Below the pieces are notes generated by a model. The model was not told the origin of the DNA. It saw nothing but the letters and a program-made list of their open reading frames with translations, and searched no databases. 32,413 bases of DNA from Alphaproteobacteria bacterium (GTDB taxonomy: Bacteria; Pseudomonadota; Alphaproteobacteria; Rs-D84): contig JAFTTY010000027.1 of assembly GCA_017466525.1 (NCBI GenBank), positions 1 through 32,413 of the forward strand, read 5' to 3'. Position numbers and translations under genes: made by a program. Below are positions 25,053 through 32,351 of this stretch, in pieces. How positions within the stretch are numbered: position 1 is the stretch's first letter; every line of letters begins with the position of its first letter.

Positions 25053-26092
25053 ACTGTCTTTATTGATGATTTTTGGCCCGCTGGGCGCGTTTTGCGACGT
25101 TGCTGGGGGGGGGGCTAAATCCGCGGAATTCCGGGCTTTCTGAGGCGCAAATCAAAGATTTAAACAACAAATATGATATCATAACCATGTTTCACTGGTG
25201 CGATCATTATGATGGGTCCGCTTATCGTGAATCATGTGAAGAAGTGACAAAATTAAAAGCTGCACTGGATGGAAATTTAGCCGAATTGGAAGACAACGCA
25301 CAAAAAATGCGTGACAAAGAACAATCAATGGAAAACAAACTGTTGGGCGCGGCTGGCATGGGATTAACGGGCGCGGGTTTAAGTCAGGCGTTATCCGCCG
25401 GCGCAGAACAACAGGCGGACGAAGCCGCAGAACTGGATATGGCGGCGTATCTGGCAACAATGCACTGTAATTATGCGCCGGGCAAGAATGTTCAGGGTGG
25501 CGAAAAGGAAGTCGAATTACCCGGTGGCAATGAATTAATGACACTGAAAACAGAATATATGAAATTAGCAGCGGATTTAAAGATACGAAAGCAGGCACTG
25601 GGGCTGCAACCTGGAATTGAAAGTGAAGAGATATTAGACAGTGCGACGTCTGGATTATATGATGATGTTGCCCTGGGCAAGACGGATGGCGCATATACGT
25701 CCCTGTCGCGTGCATTAACAGATGAAAACAGCGAAGACGCCAAAGAATGGACGGCACAGAAAGAAGAAACCGCCAAAGACAAAAAGACAGGAACCACCAT
25801 GGCGGTGGTTGGTGCGGTTGGCAGCGCCATTGCCAATATTGCAATTAATAAAAACGGGCCAAAGGAAAGCAGTGAAGAAATTTTGGCGCGTCGCGAACAA
25901 ATTTTATCCCAGTTAGATACCCAATTGGAAAAAATGATTAATGATTGCAATAAGTTGATTGAGAAACAGCGTGCAAGGTTCGCAAATTATAATGGCCCAG
26001 ATGCAGATAAGATAAAAGAATTGGTTAATCGTCCCCTGTTGAACGGTTTGGCAGATATTGATAAATTAAAAGGTCACCCGATATGTTATTAA
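25039..26092 (+). CDS. Exported protein gene, frame-shifted at a poly-G(10) tract
   Basis: ATG 25039 starts a typical signal peptide (MRVFLLSLLMIFGPLGAFC, then DVA) that runs into ten G at 25105-25114 and, in this sequence, stops at TGA 25141-25143 after 34 residues. The long downstream frame (open to TAA 26090-26092) is one base out. With nine G the two join into a 350-residue protein. The mature part is helical and charged, with two Gly/Ala-rich hydrophobic stretches (GAAGMGLTGAGLSQALSAGA and AVVGAVGSAIANIAI). A TTG at 25073 could start the long frame without the signal peptide, but it has no ribosome site. The 3' end overlaps the next exported-protein gene by ten bases. The tract may be a phase-variation switch or a homopolymer error. 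Family unknown. Confidence 0.75.
25105..25114 (+). repeat. Homopolymer G10 tract
   Basis: Ten consecutive G at the signal peptide/mature junction. Nine G (or twelve) would restore the frame. Elsewhere in the window the longest G runs I saw are about seven, in terminator hairpins. Confidence 0.9.
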
Positions 26093-28560
26093 AGCGATTC
26101 TTTCTTGCGTTTTGTTGTGTGTGCGCCTGTGCATCTGGGGCATTCGGTTCTGGCGAAGAATTCAGAATACAGAAGTACGAGGTAAAAGACGAAGAGACGC
26201 TCAGAAAAGAATCCATGGGTTATATTCAAGTTTCACCAGAAAAGATAGAACAGGCGATAGAAAACAGCGAAAACATTCTTCGCGAGCAACTAAATATTGC
26301 AAATCTGGGCACAGGTGAATGGCATAAAGGGGCGGTTTCTCATTTGTTTGAAACGTGTACAACCGATGGTTATAACGCATGTTTAAAATATTATGAGAAA
26401 GACGGTATTGATGGTGCTGGCAGATGTCTTTGCGTATCCAAGTTTATAGATACACAAACCAGTGTGTCAACAGGTTTTGGGTTGATTGAGAATTGGCTTC
26501 AAACCGAAAATTTTTCAGAATTGTTTACACGCTATCGGAATGCATATAATGCGCATGTCAGGGCATTTGCAGAATACGATAGTATTTTTAGAAGCCTGGA
26601 TGGCTATCCATTGAACATGGTTACAAGTAATCACTATAATTCTAATGATCCCACGTTGTTCCAACGGATTACGAGTGCAACCTATGGACTTGACAAGGCC
26701 GAGACAGAGCTGGCAGATGCGATTTGGCATATACGAAACAATTTGCATTGTTCACTTGGCTATGAAACGCGTTATACAATAGACGCCGCCCCAGGTGATG
26801 ATTATATCAAATGTGTTTGGTCAGAACCGACCGAGACCCCAGACGTTTATACAAATTGGCATTCGTTAGAGTTTCGTTTTGATGATTTAACAGAAACTAT
26901 GAATTCAGTAGATGCCAGAAGTACCGCAGAAACGGTCGCAAGTCTTTATTTTCAAAATTCTAAAATAACCGGGGATGTCTTTCGAACTGATGATCGCGAT
27001 TTAAATTACCAACAATGTAGTTTTTTAGACGAACAGTTGTGGGGATACTCAATAGACGCAGAGTATAAACAAATCGGTAGCAGTTCCAACGCTGCATGTT
27101 GGTATAAAGATCAGGTCATCCGTGGCGAGGCCAATTTGCACAAAGGTGAAGAGTTGGGCCTGGATATCGATACTATAAATATGTTTGCGAACTATCAATT
27201 CGGTGCGAACCAAAATGTAAAAATGATGTTGGAAACTATTTTAATCAACAAAGTTGGTGGTGCAACAAAAAGGGTACGATGTGCCAAAAGGGCCGCGAAA
27301 TATATACCAGATGATGCGATATTTGATTATAAACATGTGTGGCCATGTTATGTTGCCCAAGAATCGGGTAATGGCGAAATTCAGGTTGATTTTATCTTTG
27401 ATGATTTGTCAGAAAATTTAGGTTATGAAACCAGTGCAGCCAAAGATGTTGGTGCCTGTTATACAAAAAATGGTGATTTCGATGGTAAAAACTGTCATGG
27501 GTTAGACAAGAATGCATGTGCCAAGATTGGCGCAAGATGGGATACAGCATTAAACACCTGTGTATTGGAAAATGTGGAAAACAAGCAACAAATTGACAAC
27601 GTTATAAAAAAAGCAGAAACGGCATTAAAGGTCGGAGCTGTTGTTGCCAGTGCGGTGGCAACAGGTGGCACAACGCTATATATACTAGCTGCTGTAACAG
27701 TGGTAGAAGTGACGGCAGAAGAAATAAACACCCAGAAAAGAAATATCAATACAGAATCTATGCGACAAGCACTGAGCAGGATAAACACCTGTATTAAATG
27801 TAATAAAAAAGATTCCTGTACATATAGTCCAGAGACCGTGGTTAATAATAGCGAGACTTACTGTATGGAATTGTTTGAGCCCCATGATAGCACCTCAACG
27901 TATGGTAAAGAGCATCATGCAGTGCAAACTATTATAACGTTATACAGTGACAATAACTATCAGCTGTTGGATAAAGATCCAAACTTGAGAAAATCAGCAG
28001 AAAATGCATTAAAAAAAATATTCTGTACACCAGAGGGGCGCAAAGTTATGGACGAAGTAGAAAAAAATCCAGAAAGATTTCATTCGAAGAGCGATACAAA
28101 TTTAAGTAATGCTCTACGGGCTGTATCCGTAGCTGCGAGCCTAGCAAGTACGTTGTTTTTGTTTAAGGGCGCAGGTTGGTTAAAGGCGTTAAGGAATGGG
28201 AATTTGAGTGCTGCGAGTCTTCCTATTACGACCAAATCTGTTTTAAAGGCATTTCAGCCATCGTGGACAAAAGTAGTGAGTGTTGATGATATAAATAAAA
28301 TAAAAAAAATTCTTGGGTCTATAAAAGAGTCTAAAACACTGCTAAGTGACGTAAAAAACCTAAAAGGATATGTAGACAAACTAAATAATATGCAAAAAAA
28401 AGTTAACGCGATAAAACAAATATCGAACGATGGGCCATTGTACGCCAGTCCGGCATCCATGACCGTAGAAAAGGCAAAACAGTTTTTGGAAGAAGTAGCT
28501 CTTCTTAATGAGGTGTTTGACGTCGTTAAGCAGTTTGGGTGTAATGCTACAATCCAATAA
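26083..28560 (+). CDS. Large exported Cys-containing protein, 825 aa
   Basis: ATG 26083 overlaps the end of the poly-G gene by ten bases, with AAAAGG upstream. The N-terminus is a Cys-rich signal peptide (LLKRFFLAFCCVCACASGAFG). A Cys module at residues 92-121 (C92, C100, then GRCLCVSKF) resembles that of the 805-aa protein at 8591-11008. Further cysteine pairs occur throughout, including CIKCNKKDSC near 590. Hydrophobic Gly/Ala-rich segments near 515-545 and 676-700 could be membrane helices. The last ~100 residues are Lys-rich helices. Codon use toward the 3' end looks more A-rich than its neighbours. I do not recognise the family. It probably works with the upstream gene. Confidence 0.82.
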   Translation: MLLKRFFLAFCCVCACASGAFGSGEEFRIQKYEVKDEETLRKESMGYIQVSPEKIEQAIENSENILREQLNIANLGTGEWHKGAVSHLFETCTTDGYNACLKYYEKDGIDGAGRCLCVSKFIDTQTSVSTGFGLIENWLQTENFSELFTRYRNAYNAHVRAFAEYDSIFRSLDGYPLNMVTSNHYNSNDPTLFQRITSATYGLDKAETELADAIWHIRNNLHCSLGYETRYTIDAAPGDDYIKCVWSEPTETPDVYTNWHSLEFRFDDLTETMNSVDARSTAETVASLYFQNSKITGDVFRTDDRDLNYQQCSFLDEQLWGYSIDAEYKQIGSSSNAACWYKDQVIRGEANLHKGEELGLDIDTINMFANYQFGANQNVKMMLETILINKVGGATKRVRCAKRAAKYIPDDAIFDYKHVWPCYVAQESGNGEIQVDFIFDDLSENLGYETSAAKDVGACYTKNGDFDGKNCHGLDKNACAKIGARWDTALNTCVLENVENKQQIDNVIKKAETALKVGAVVASAVATGGTTLYILAAVTVVEVTAEEINTQKRNINTESMRQALSRINTCIKCNKKDSCTYSPETVVNNSETYCMELFEPHDSTSTYGKEHHAVQTIITLYSDNNYQLLDKDPNLRKSAENALKKIFCTPEGRKVMDEVEKNPERFHSKSDTNLSNALRAVSVAASLASTLFLFKGAGWLKALRNGNLSAASLPITTKSVLKAFQPSWTKVVSVDDINKIKKILGSIKESKTLLSDVKNLKGYVDKLNNMQKKVNAIKQISNDGPLYASPASMTVEKAKQFLEEVALLNEVFDVVKQFGCNATIQ

Positions 28561-28608
28561 TTAAACCGGCGCAAGGCCGGTTGAATTCTTGGTGCGGGCG
28601 AAGGGAAT
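28554..28608. repeat. 55-bp direct repeat, copy A (tRNA-Gly 3' end duplicate)
   Basis: Matches 28740-28794 with one mismatch (28571). It contains a copy of the terminator and the last ~30 bases of tRNA-Gly including CCA. Its left edge coincides with the stop codon of the 825-aa gene. The 28561-28775 gap holds only these two repeats and the spacer between them. Confidence 0.85.
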
Positions 28609-28739
28609 GTCTGATTCCCATGTTCGTTTTCACTCCATGGGCCCCTTTCGCTACGTAAGACTCAAACTTCGTATACACTCGTTCTCGTCAACTGACGCAA
28701 CGAACCCTCTTGCTCGGGTTCAATTCCAACGCCGCATAG
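28609..28739. other. Spacer between tRNA-derived repeats, with hairpins and a T-arm-like motif
   Basis: 131 bases without a gene. It starts with a hairpin completed from copy A (GGGAAT-GTCTG-ATTCCC), then CCCATG pairing with CATGGG. Near its right end it has GGGTTCAATTCC, which has the shape of a tRNA T-arm on the plus strand. It could be a remnant of an integrated element. No complete tRNA can be folded here. Confidence 0.45.
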
Positions 28740-28794
28740 CCAATAATTAAACCGGCACAAGGCCGGTTGAATTCTTGGTGCGGGCGAAGGGAAT
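28740..28794. repeat. 55-bp direct repeat, copy B (at the intact tRNA-Gly)
   Basis: Covers the tRNA terminator and the 3' part of the intact tRNA gene up to the T-arm. Together with copy A it has the layout of attachment sites at a tRNA 3' end. Confidence 0.85.
28745..28768 (-). terminator. Terminator of tRNA-Gly
   Basis: A perfect 7-bp stem AACCGGC/GCCGGTT with a 5-base loop, followed on the minus strand by a T/A-rich tail. It is duplicated at about 28560-28582 in copy A. Confidence 0.6.
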
Positions 28795-28849
28795 CGAACC
28801 CTCGTCTTCAGCTTGGGAAGCTGACGTGCTACCATTATACCACGCCCGC
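28776..28849 (-). tRNA. tRNA-Gly (anticodon CCC)
   Basis: On the minus strand the acceptor GCGGGCG (28849-28843) pairs with CGCCCGC (28786-28780), then A and an encoded CCA (28779-28776). The D-arm contains GGTATAATGGTAGC. The anticodon arm is TCAGC-TTCCCAA-GCTGA, giving anticodon CCC, which reads GGG. The T-arm is GAGGG-TTCGATT-CCCTT. All arms close without mismatches of note. Confidence 0.95.
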
Positions 28850-28863
28850 AAATCGTTGGTGAT

Positions 28864-28890
28864 TTTATAGTATTTTAATATCTTTGTCCA
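28864..28890 (-). promoter_or_regulatory. Putative promoter of tRNA-Gly
   Basis: On the minus strand TGGACA (28890-28885), a 15-base spacer and TATAAA (28869-28864), 14 bases before the tRNA 5' end. The spacer is short, so the fit is only fair. Confidence 0.4.
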
Positions 28891-28892
28891 GA

Positions 28893-28922
28893 ATAAAAAA
28901 TCCCGAGCATATGCCCGGGGGG
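28893..28922 (-). terminator. Terminator of the small lipoprotein gene
   Basis: CCCGAGCATATGCCCGGG (28902-28919) is a near-palindrome centred on CATATG, followed on the minus strand by A then T6. It lies downstream of the gene at 28944-29348. Confidence 0.75.
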
Positions 28923-28943
28923 GATATTGCGTTATGCGTATGA

Positions 28944-29348
28944 TTATTCTGCGCACAATTCAACTGCATAAGAATCGTCATAATTCATTGTGTCACCACA
29001 GAACAAGCGATAACTGCATTTGCTGTCTGGCGCGCCAATTTTTTCAAGTGTAGCCTGGGGTAAAATATTCAACAAACAAAAGTCTTTTTCAATATACTGT
29101 GCAGGATTTTCAATTGACAAGAACTTCGCATTTTTATCACGAGATGCGACATCTTTCATTGCGTCGGTCTTTTCTAACTTAATCAAAAAATCGCCCTGTT
29201 CGCCACCTGCCAGAATTTGACGGTCGGCCTTTTGGATTTCGTTCATTACGACTTCGAAATCTGCCGGTGTCGCAGGACCAGTGCTTTTAGGCGCACTATC
29301 GCATGCAACCAATGGTAATGCCAATGATAAAATAATGATTTTTTTCAT
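28944..29348 (-). CDS. Small predicted lipoprotein, 134 aa
   Basis: AAAGGAGA precedes ATG 29348. The signal peptide MKKIIILSLALPLVAC ends in a lipobox with Cys16. The mature part is acidic, with a helical region (about 30-60) and four cysteines in the C-terminal half (FCLLN, SKCSYRLFCGD, ELCAE) that may form disulfides. No enzyme motif is visible. It is monocistronic, with its own terminator, between tRNA-Gly and the divergent rpsP operon. Family not recognised. Confidence 0.85.
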   Translation of the reverse strand: MKKIIILSLALPLVACDSAPKSTGPATPADFEVVMNEIQKADRQILAGGEQGDFLIKLEKTDAMKDVASRDKNAKFLSIENPAQYIEKDFCLLNILPQATLEKIGAPDSKCSYRLFCGDTMNYDDSYAVELCAE

Positions 29349-29410
29349 GCTTTCTCCTTTTGTTCTTCTGGATAAGTATTGCGCTATAAACAGTAAAAAT
29401 CAATAAATAT

Positions 29411-29439
29411 TTGACTTTTGATAATAAATAGTTAATAAT
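29411..29439 (+). promoter_or_regulatory. Promoter of the rpsP operon
   Basis: TTGACT (29411-29416), a 17-base spacer and AATAAT (29434-29439), giving a leader of about 130 bases. A second fit, TTGGTG-N17-TATAAT (29537-29565), has a perfect -10 but abuts the AGGAG ribosome site, so its transcript would lose the SD. The leader contains GATAA-GTTT-TTATC and CACC/GGTG pairings that might form a regulatory structure. Confidence 0.5.
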
Positions 29440-29578
29440 TGGCCTGCAAATCCCAAAGATTGCCATTTTGAAACAACCAGATGCGGTATGCATTGGTCCA
29501 CCATCCGATAAGTTTTTATCCTTGGTGTTGGTTTTCTTGGTGGGTTAAAACAGTTAAAATATAATAGGAGCAAAAAAT

Positions 29579-30016
29579 ATGGCAACAGTTATTCGTTTGG
29601 CACGTTATGGTGCAAAAAAACGTCCGTACTATCACATTGTTGTGACGGATTCACGCAATGCACGTAATTCTGGTAATGTTTTGGAAGTTGTTGGTAAATA
29701 CGACCCAATGCAGGCAAAAGACAGCGATAAGCGCGTTATCTTGAAAATTGACGAAGTAAAAGCATGGTTGGCAAAAGGTGCAAAACCATCTGATCGTGTT
29801 TACAAGTTCTTGGCAAATGCAGGTTTGGTTGCGAAAAAAGCAATCCCAGTTCAGACAAAAAAGCATTTGCAGTCTGAAAAGACATTGATGAAAATCAAAG
29901 ACAAAGCCGAAAAGTTGGCAAAAATTGCTGAAGAAAAAGCCGCTGCAGAGGCAGCAGCCAAGGCCGCAGCAGAGGCGCCAGCCGAAGAAACAGCAGCAGA
30001 AGCTGTTGCAGAATAA
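29579..30016 (+). CDS. rpsP: 30S ribosomal protein bS16
   Basis: A small-subunit assembly protein. The N-terminal ~80 residues are the conserved S16 domain (ATVIRLARYGAKKRPYYHIV, then GKYDP). The remaining ~60 residues are a Lys then Ala/Glu-rich tail, common in alphaproteobacterial bS16, giving 145 aa in total. AGGAG lies 8 bases before ATG 29579. It heads the rpsP-rimM-trmD-rplS operon. A hairpin 15 bases downstream may reduce transcription of the following genes. Confidence 0.97.
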   Translation: MATVIRLARYGAKKRPYYHIVVTDSRNARNSGNVLEVVGKYDPMQAKDSDKRVILKIDEVKAWLAKGAKPSDRVYKFLANAGLVAKKAIPVQTKKHLQSEKTLMKIKDKAEKLAKIAEEKAAAEAAAKAAAEAPAEETAAEAVAE

Positions 30017-30030
30017 TTTTTGCTTTGGTT

Positions 30031-30050
30031 TGCCCGGGTCACCCCGGGCA
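30031..30050 (+). terminator. Hairpin after rpsP, possible attenuator
   Basis: A perfect 8-bp stem TGCCCGGG/CCCGGGCA with loop TCAC, followed by only four T. It is strong as a hairpin and weak as a terminator, so partial termination is plausible. Confidence 0.6.
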
Positions 30051-30085
30051 GACTTTTGTAAAAACTATGATACAGGTATGATGTT

Positions 30086-30325
30086 ATGAGTGATAAAAAT
30101 ACAGGAATGACGTTGGCGCATGCGATTTGTCCAGTGTTGCCAAAGACGTGTTGTTGCTTTTATTCGTTGTATGGCGAAATGTATCGCGAAACAAGTGTTG
30201 TTGATGAAAAATGTAAGGCAACAAAACATACGCATGCAGGCAATGATGTAATGTGCAGAATCGCAGGTCCTAATTGCTTTGCATATAAGGCAGCGTTGCA
30301 GAAATTCAAAGAAAATCAGAGATAA
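30086..30325 (+). CDS. Small Cys-signature protein, 79 aa (first of three)
   Basis: ATG 30086 with AGG about ten bases upstream. No signal peptide, so probably cytoplasmic. Cysteines lie at 15, 22, 23, 24, 43, 57 and 64. The pattern C15-x6-C22, C43, C57-x6-C64 recurs with nearly the same spacing in the next two genes. The first pair is CPVLPKTC and the last CRIAGPNC. The C-terminus is basic and helical. Metal binding (Zn or Fe-S) is a reasonable inference but is not shown. It lies between rpsP and rimM, usually adjacent or near neighbours. Family not recognised. Confidence 0.8.
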   Translation: MSDKNTGMTLAHAICPVLPKTCCCFYSLYGEMYRETSVVDEKCKATKHTHAGNDVMCRIAGPNCFAYKAALQKFKENQR

Positions 30326-30340
30326 TAAAAGGGACAGCAG

Positions 30341-30553
30341 ATGGCGTTGGTTGATTATGTTAGCAATAGATGTCCTGCAGAAAAAGGGCTGAACTGCCCC
30401 CAAGAATACCGATTGGATGAATATGAACGCCAATTGTCAGAAGCGTTTTTGTGCAATCGACCAGTTGCGTTTATGGCATGCAATGAATGCCCTGCCCTGA
30501 TGGCAGATTGTTTAAGATTGCGCACATATCGCGAAAAACAAAAGAGTAAATAG
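30341..30553 (+). CDS. Small Cys-signature protein, 70 aa (second of three)
   Basis: AAGGGA precedes ATG 30341; the stop is TAG. Cysteines lie at 11, 19, 38, 47, 50 and 57. C11-x7-C19 (CPAEKGLNC), C38 and C50-x6-C57 (CPALMADC) match the scaffold of the flanking genes. No signal peptide; basic tail ending EKQKSK. It starts 15 bases after the previous gene and ends two bases before the next, so the set is cotranscribed. Family not recognised. Confidence 0.82.
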   Translation: MALVDYVSNRCPAEKGLNCPQEYRLDEYERQLSEAFLCNRPVAFMACNECPALMADCLRLRTYREKQKSK

Positions 30554-30555
30554 GT

Positions 30556-30888
30556 ATGGCAGGAAAGTTATTTAATCCAGATGTTGAAGTTGTTGACATG
30601 GGGTCGTTTAGCATGCATGATTTAAAACGTGCGGAACAAAAAGAAGAAAAACGGACTGAATTTGACCCTGATGTAGACTGTCCGTACGACAAAACGCTGT
30701 GTCGGCAAAAGTTAGTACGTTTTGGACGCTGGGTGCGCGCAGTTGAATGGGCGGCAGAAAACAAGTGTGATACCGTGTTCTGTACATCCGAAGATATGTT
30801 TCACAATTGTCCTGTGCCGGAATTAAACTGTGTTAGACGCTTGCGATACGAAATGATATTGGCACAGCAACAACAAAAGAAAAAATAA
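30556..30888 (+). CDS. Small Cys-signature protein, 110 aa (third of three)
   Basis: ATG 30556 follows a weak ATAGG. The N-terminal ~40 residues are an extra acidic/charged extension. The Cys scaffold then follows: C42-x6-C49 (CPYDKTLC), C71, C85-x6-C92 (CPVPELNC), with an additional C76. The aromatic stretch RFGRWVRAVEWAAENK between the pairs is predicted helical. The C-terminus is Gln/Lys-rich. It ends one base before rimM, which implies translational coupling. Family not recognised. Confidence 0.82.
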   Translation: MAGKLFNPDVEVVDMGSFSMHDLKRAEQKEEKRTEFDPDVDCPYDKTLCRQKLVRFGRWVRAVEWAAENKCDTVFCTSEDMFHNCPVPELNCVRRLRYEMILAQQQQKKK

Positions 30889-30889
30889 T

Positions 30890-31357
30890 ATGTCGAATTA
30901 TAACAATAAAATCTTGGTTGGAAAAATTGTCGCCCCCCAGGGAATTCGGGGCGAAGTGCGCGTTAATACATATACGGAAAACCCTATGGATTTTAAGACG
31001 CTGAATGTATTTAGCGACAAGTTTAATAGTGGTGATTTTAAGTTTGTGCGTACTGTACCAAGTTCAAATGTTGTAATCGCAAAAATTAATGGGGTTGATG
31101 ACAGAAATGCCGCAGAAGTACTGCGTGGGACCGAACTGTTCGTTGCGCGTGATACCCTGCCCCCGGTTGCGAATGATGAATATTATCAGGCTGATTTAAT
31201 TGGATTTTATGTCGTTCGTGACGGATTGAAATTAGGCACTGTTTCCTGTTTCCAAAATTTTGGCGCAGGTGATATTGTTGAACTGGATAATGGTGACATG
31301 GTGTCTTTTAATGGCGCAAATGTCGATTTTGAAAACAAAACTATTTATGTGAGATAA
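30890..31357 (+). CDS. rimM: Ribosome maturation factor RimM
   Basis: Binds uS19 and helps maturation of the 30S head. It is 155 aa, slightly short of the usual ~170. The N-terminal RimM barrel is seen in ILVGKIVAPQGIRGEVRV and AAEVLRGTELFV, and the PRC-barrel in YYQADLIGFYVV and FGAGDIVEL, though the tail after this is brief. There is no real Shine-Dalgarno. The start lies one base after the preceding stop, so coupling to the Cys-protein gene is likely. Confidence 0.95.
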   Translation: MSNYNNKILVGKIVAPQGIRGEVRVNTYTENPMDFKTLNVFSDKFNSGDFKFVRTVPSSNVVIAKINGVDDRNAAEVLRGTELFVARDTLPPVANDEYYQADLIGFYVVRDGLKLGTVSCFQNFGAGDIVELDNGDMVSFNGANVDFENKTIYVR

Positions 31358-31361
31358 GAAA

Positions 31362-31664
31362 ATGGCAAATAAAGAAAATGATTATGATAATGTAGGGCAA
31401 GGGTTTAGTGTTGTTCAATCGCCAAGGTTGGTAATGGCGACATGCGCATACCCTGGTGTTTCATGCCGACTGGCAAGTACATTTGGGCCGATGAAACAAA
31501 TGTTTAAAGTTAGTAGAATTGTTGAACACTCTGGTGCGTGTGTTGTCTCAATTCGCCCCCAGACGGATCCAGATAAAATTGAACAGATGACGGCTGCAAT
31601 TTCTATTTTAACACAAAACATTTGTGAACAATGTGTTAAAAGCCAAACAAAGCAGAGACATTAA
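31362..31664 (+). CDS. Small Cys-containing protein, 100 aa, between rimM and trmD
   Basis: It begins four bases after rimM and its stop abuts the trmD start. Cysteines lie at 28, 35, 60, 88 and 91. C28-x6-C35 (CAYPGVSC) echoes the first pair of the three genes upstream, but the rest of the spacing differs, with a C-terminal CEQC. It may be a diverged relative or unrelated. No signal peptide; a central hydrophobic beta-like stretch (ACVVSIRPQ) and a helix with TAAISILTQN. Family not recognised. Confidence 0.8.
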   Translation: MANKENDYDNVGQGFSVVQSPRLVMATCAYPGVSCRLASTFGPMKQMFKVSRIVEHSGACVVSIRPQTDPDKIEQMTAAISILTQNICEQCVKSQTKQRH

Positions 31665-32351
31665 ATGCACTTTAATATACTGACCGTTTTTCCAGAAATG
31701 TTCCCAGGTACCTTGTCGGGTGGTGTGGTTGGACGTGCGTTGGATAAGGGAATCTGGTCATGTGATGTGATAAACATTCGTGACTTTGCAATCAATAACT
31801 ATGGCAGTGTTGATGATACACAATTTGGTGGCGGTGCAGGTATGGTTATGCGACCGGACGTCTTGGGCAATGCGTTGGATTCGATTAAAAATCGTGGTAA
31901 AATTATATATTTTTCGCCACGTGGACCGACCCTTAATCAAAAATTAGTTCATGAATTTACCGCTAATCAGGATGCAACATATACCCTGTTGTGTGGTCGA
32001 TACGAAGGAATTGATGAGCGTATCATCGAAGAATATGATATAATGGAATTGTCTATTGGCGATTACATACTGTCGGGCGGGGAAATTGCCGCGCAAGTTT
32101 TTGTTGACAGTTGCGTTCGTCTGTTAGATAATGTCGTTCACGGTGGAATTGACACCACCCAGAATGAAAGTTTCGAAATCGGGGGGTTGGAATGGCCGTT
32201 ATACACCCGCCCGTCAGTATGGCGTGGACGAAGCGTCCCAGAAGTCCTGCTGTCCGGTCACCACGGCAATATCGAACGTTGGCGGAAACAACAATCGGTT
32301 GACATAACCAAAGAACGTCGACCGGACTTAATAAAGGAAAATGAAAAATGA
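31665..32351 (+). CDS. trmD: tRNA (guanine-37-N1)-methyltransferase TrmD
   Basis: A SPOUT-class SAM enzyme that methylates G37 next to the anticodon and so prevents frameshifting. It is 228 aa, slightly shorter than E. coli TrmD (255). The diagnostic motifs are VDDTQFGGGAGMVMRPD, YFSPRG, LLCGRYEGIDERI and SIGDYILSGGE (trefoil knot), then TRPSVWRG, VPEVLLSGHH and IERWR. The start abuts the preceding stop and the end overlaps rplS by four bases (ATGA). Confidence 0.97.
   Translation: MHFNILTVFPEMFPGTLSGGVVGRALDKGIWSCDVINIRDFAINNYGSVDDTQFGGGAGMVMRPDVLGNALDSIKNRGKIIYFSPRGPTLNQKLVHEFTANQDATYTLLCGRYEGIDERIIEEYDIMELSIGDYILSGGEIAAQVFVDSCVRLLDNVVHGGIDTTQNESFEIGGLEWPLYTRPSVWRGRSVPEVLLSGHHGNIERWRKQQSVDITKERRPDLIKENEK

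Noticed and set aside
28609..28739. A second tRNA or a tmRNA in the spacer
   Set aside because: Only a T-arm-like motif and two hairpins are visible; no acceptor or anticodon arm pairs around them.
28747..28956. 69-codon minus-strand frame through the tRNA region
   Set aside because: Its sequence is mostly the translation of tRNA-Gly itself (the familiar NGSTSASQAEDEGSIPFA-type artefact).
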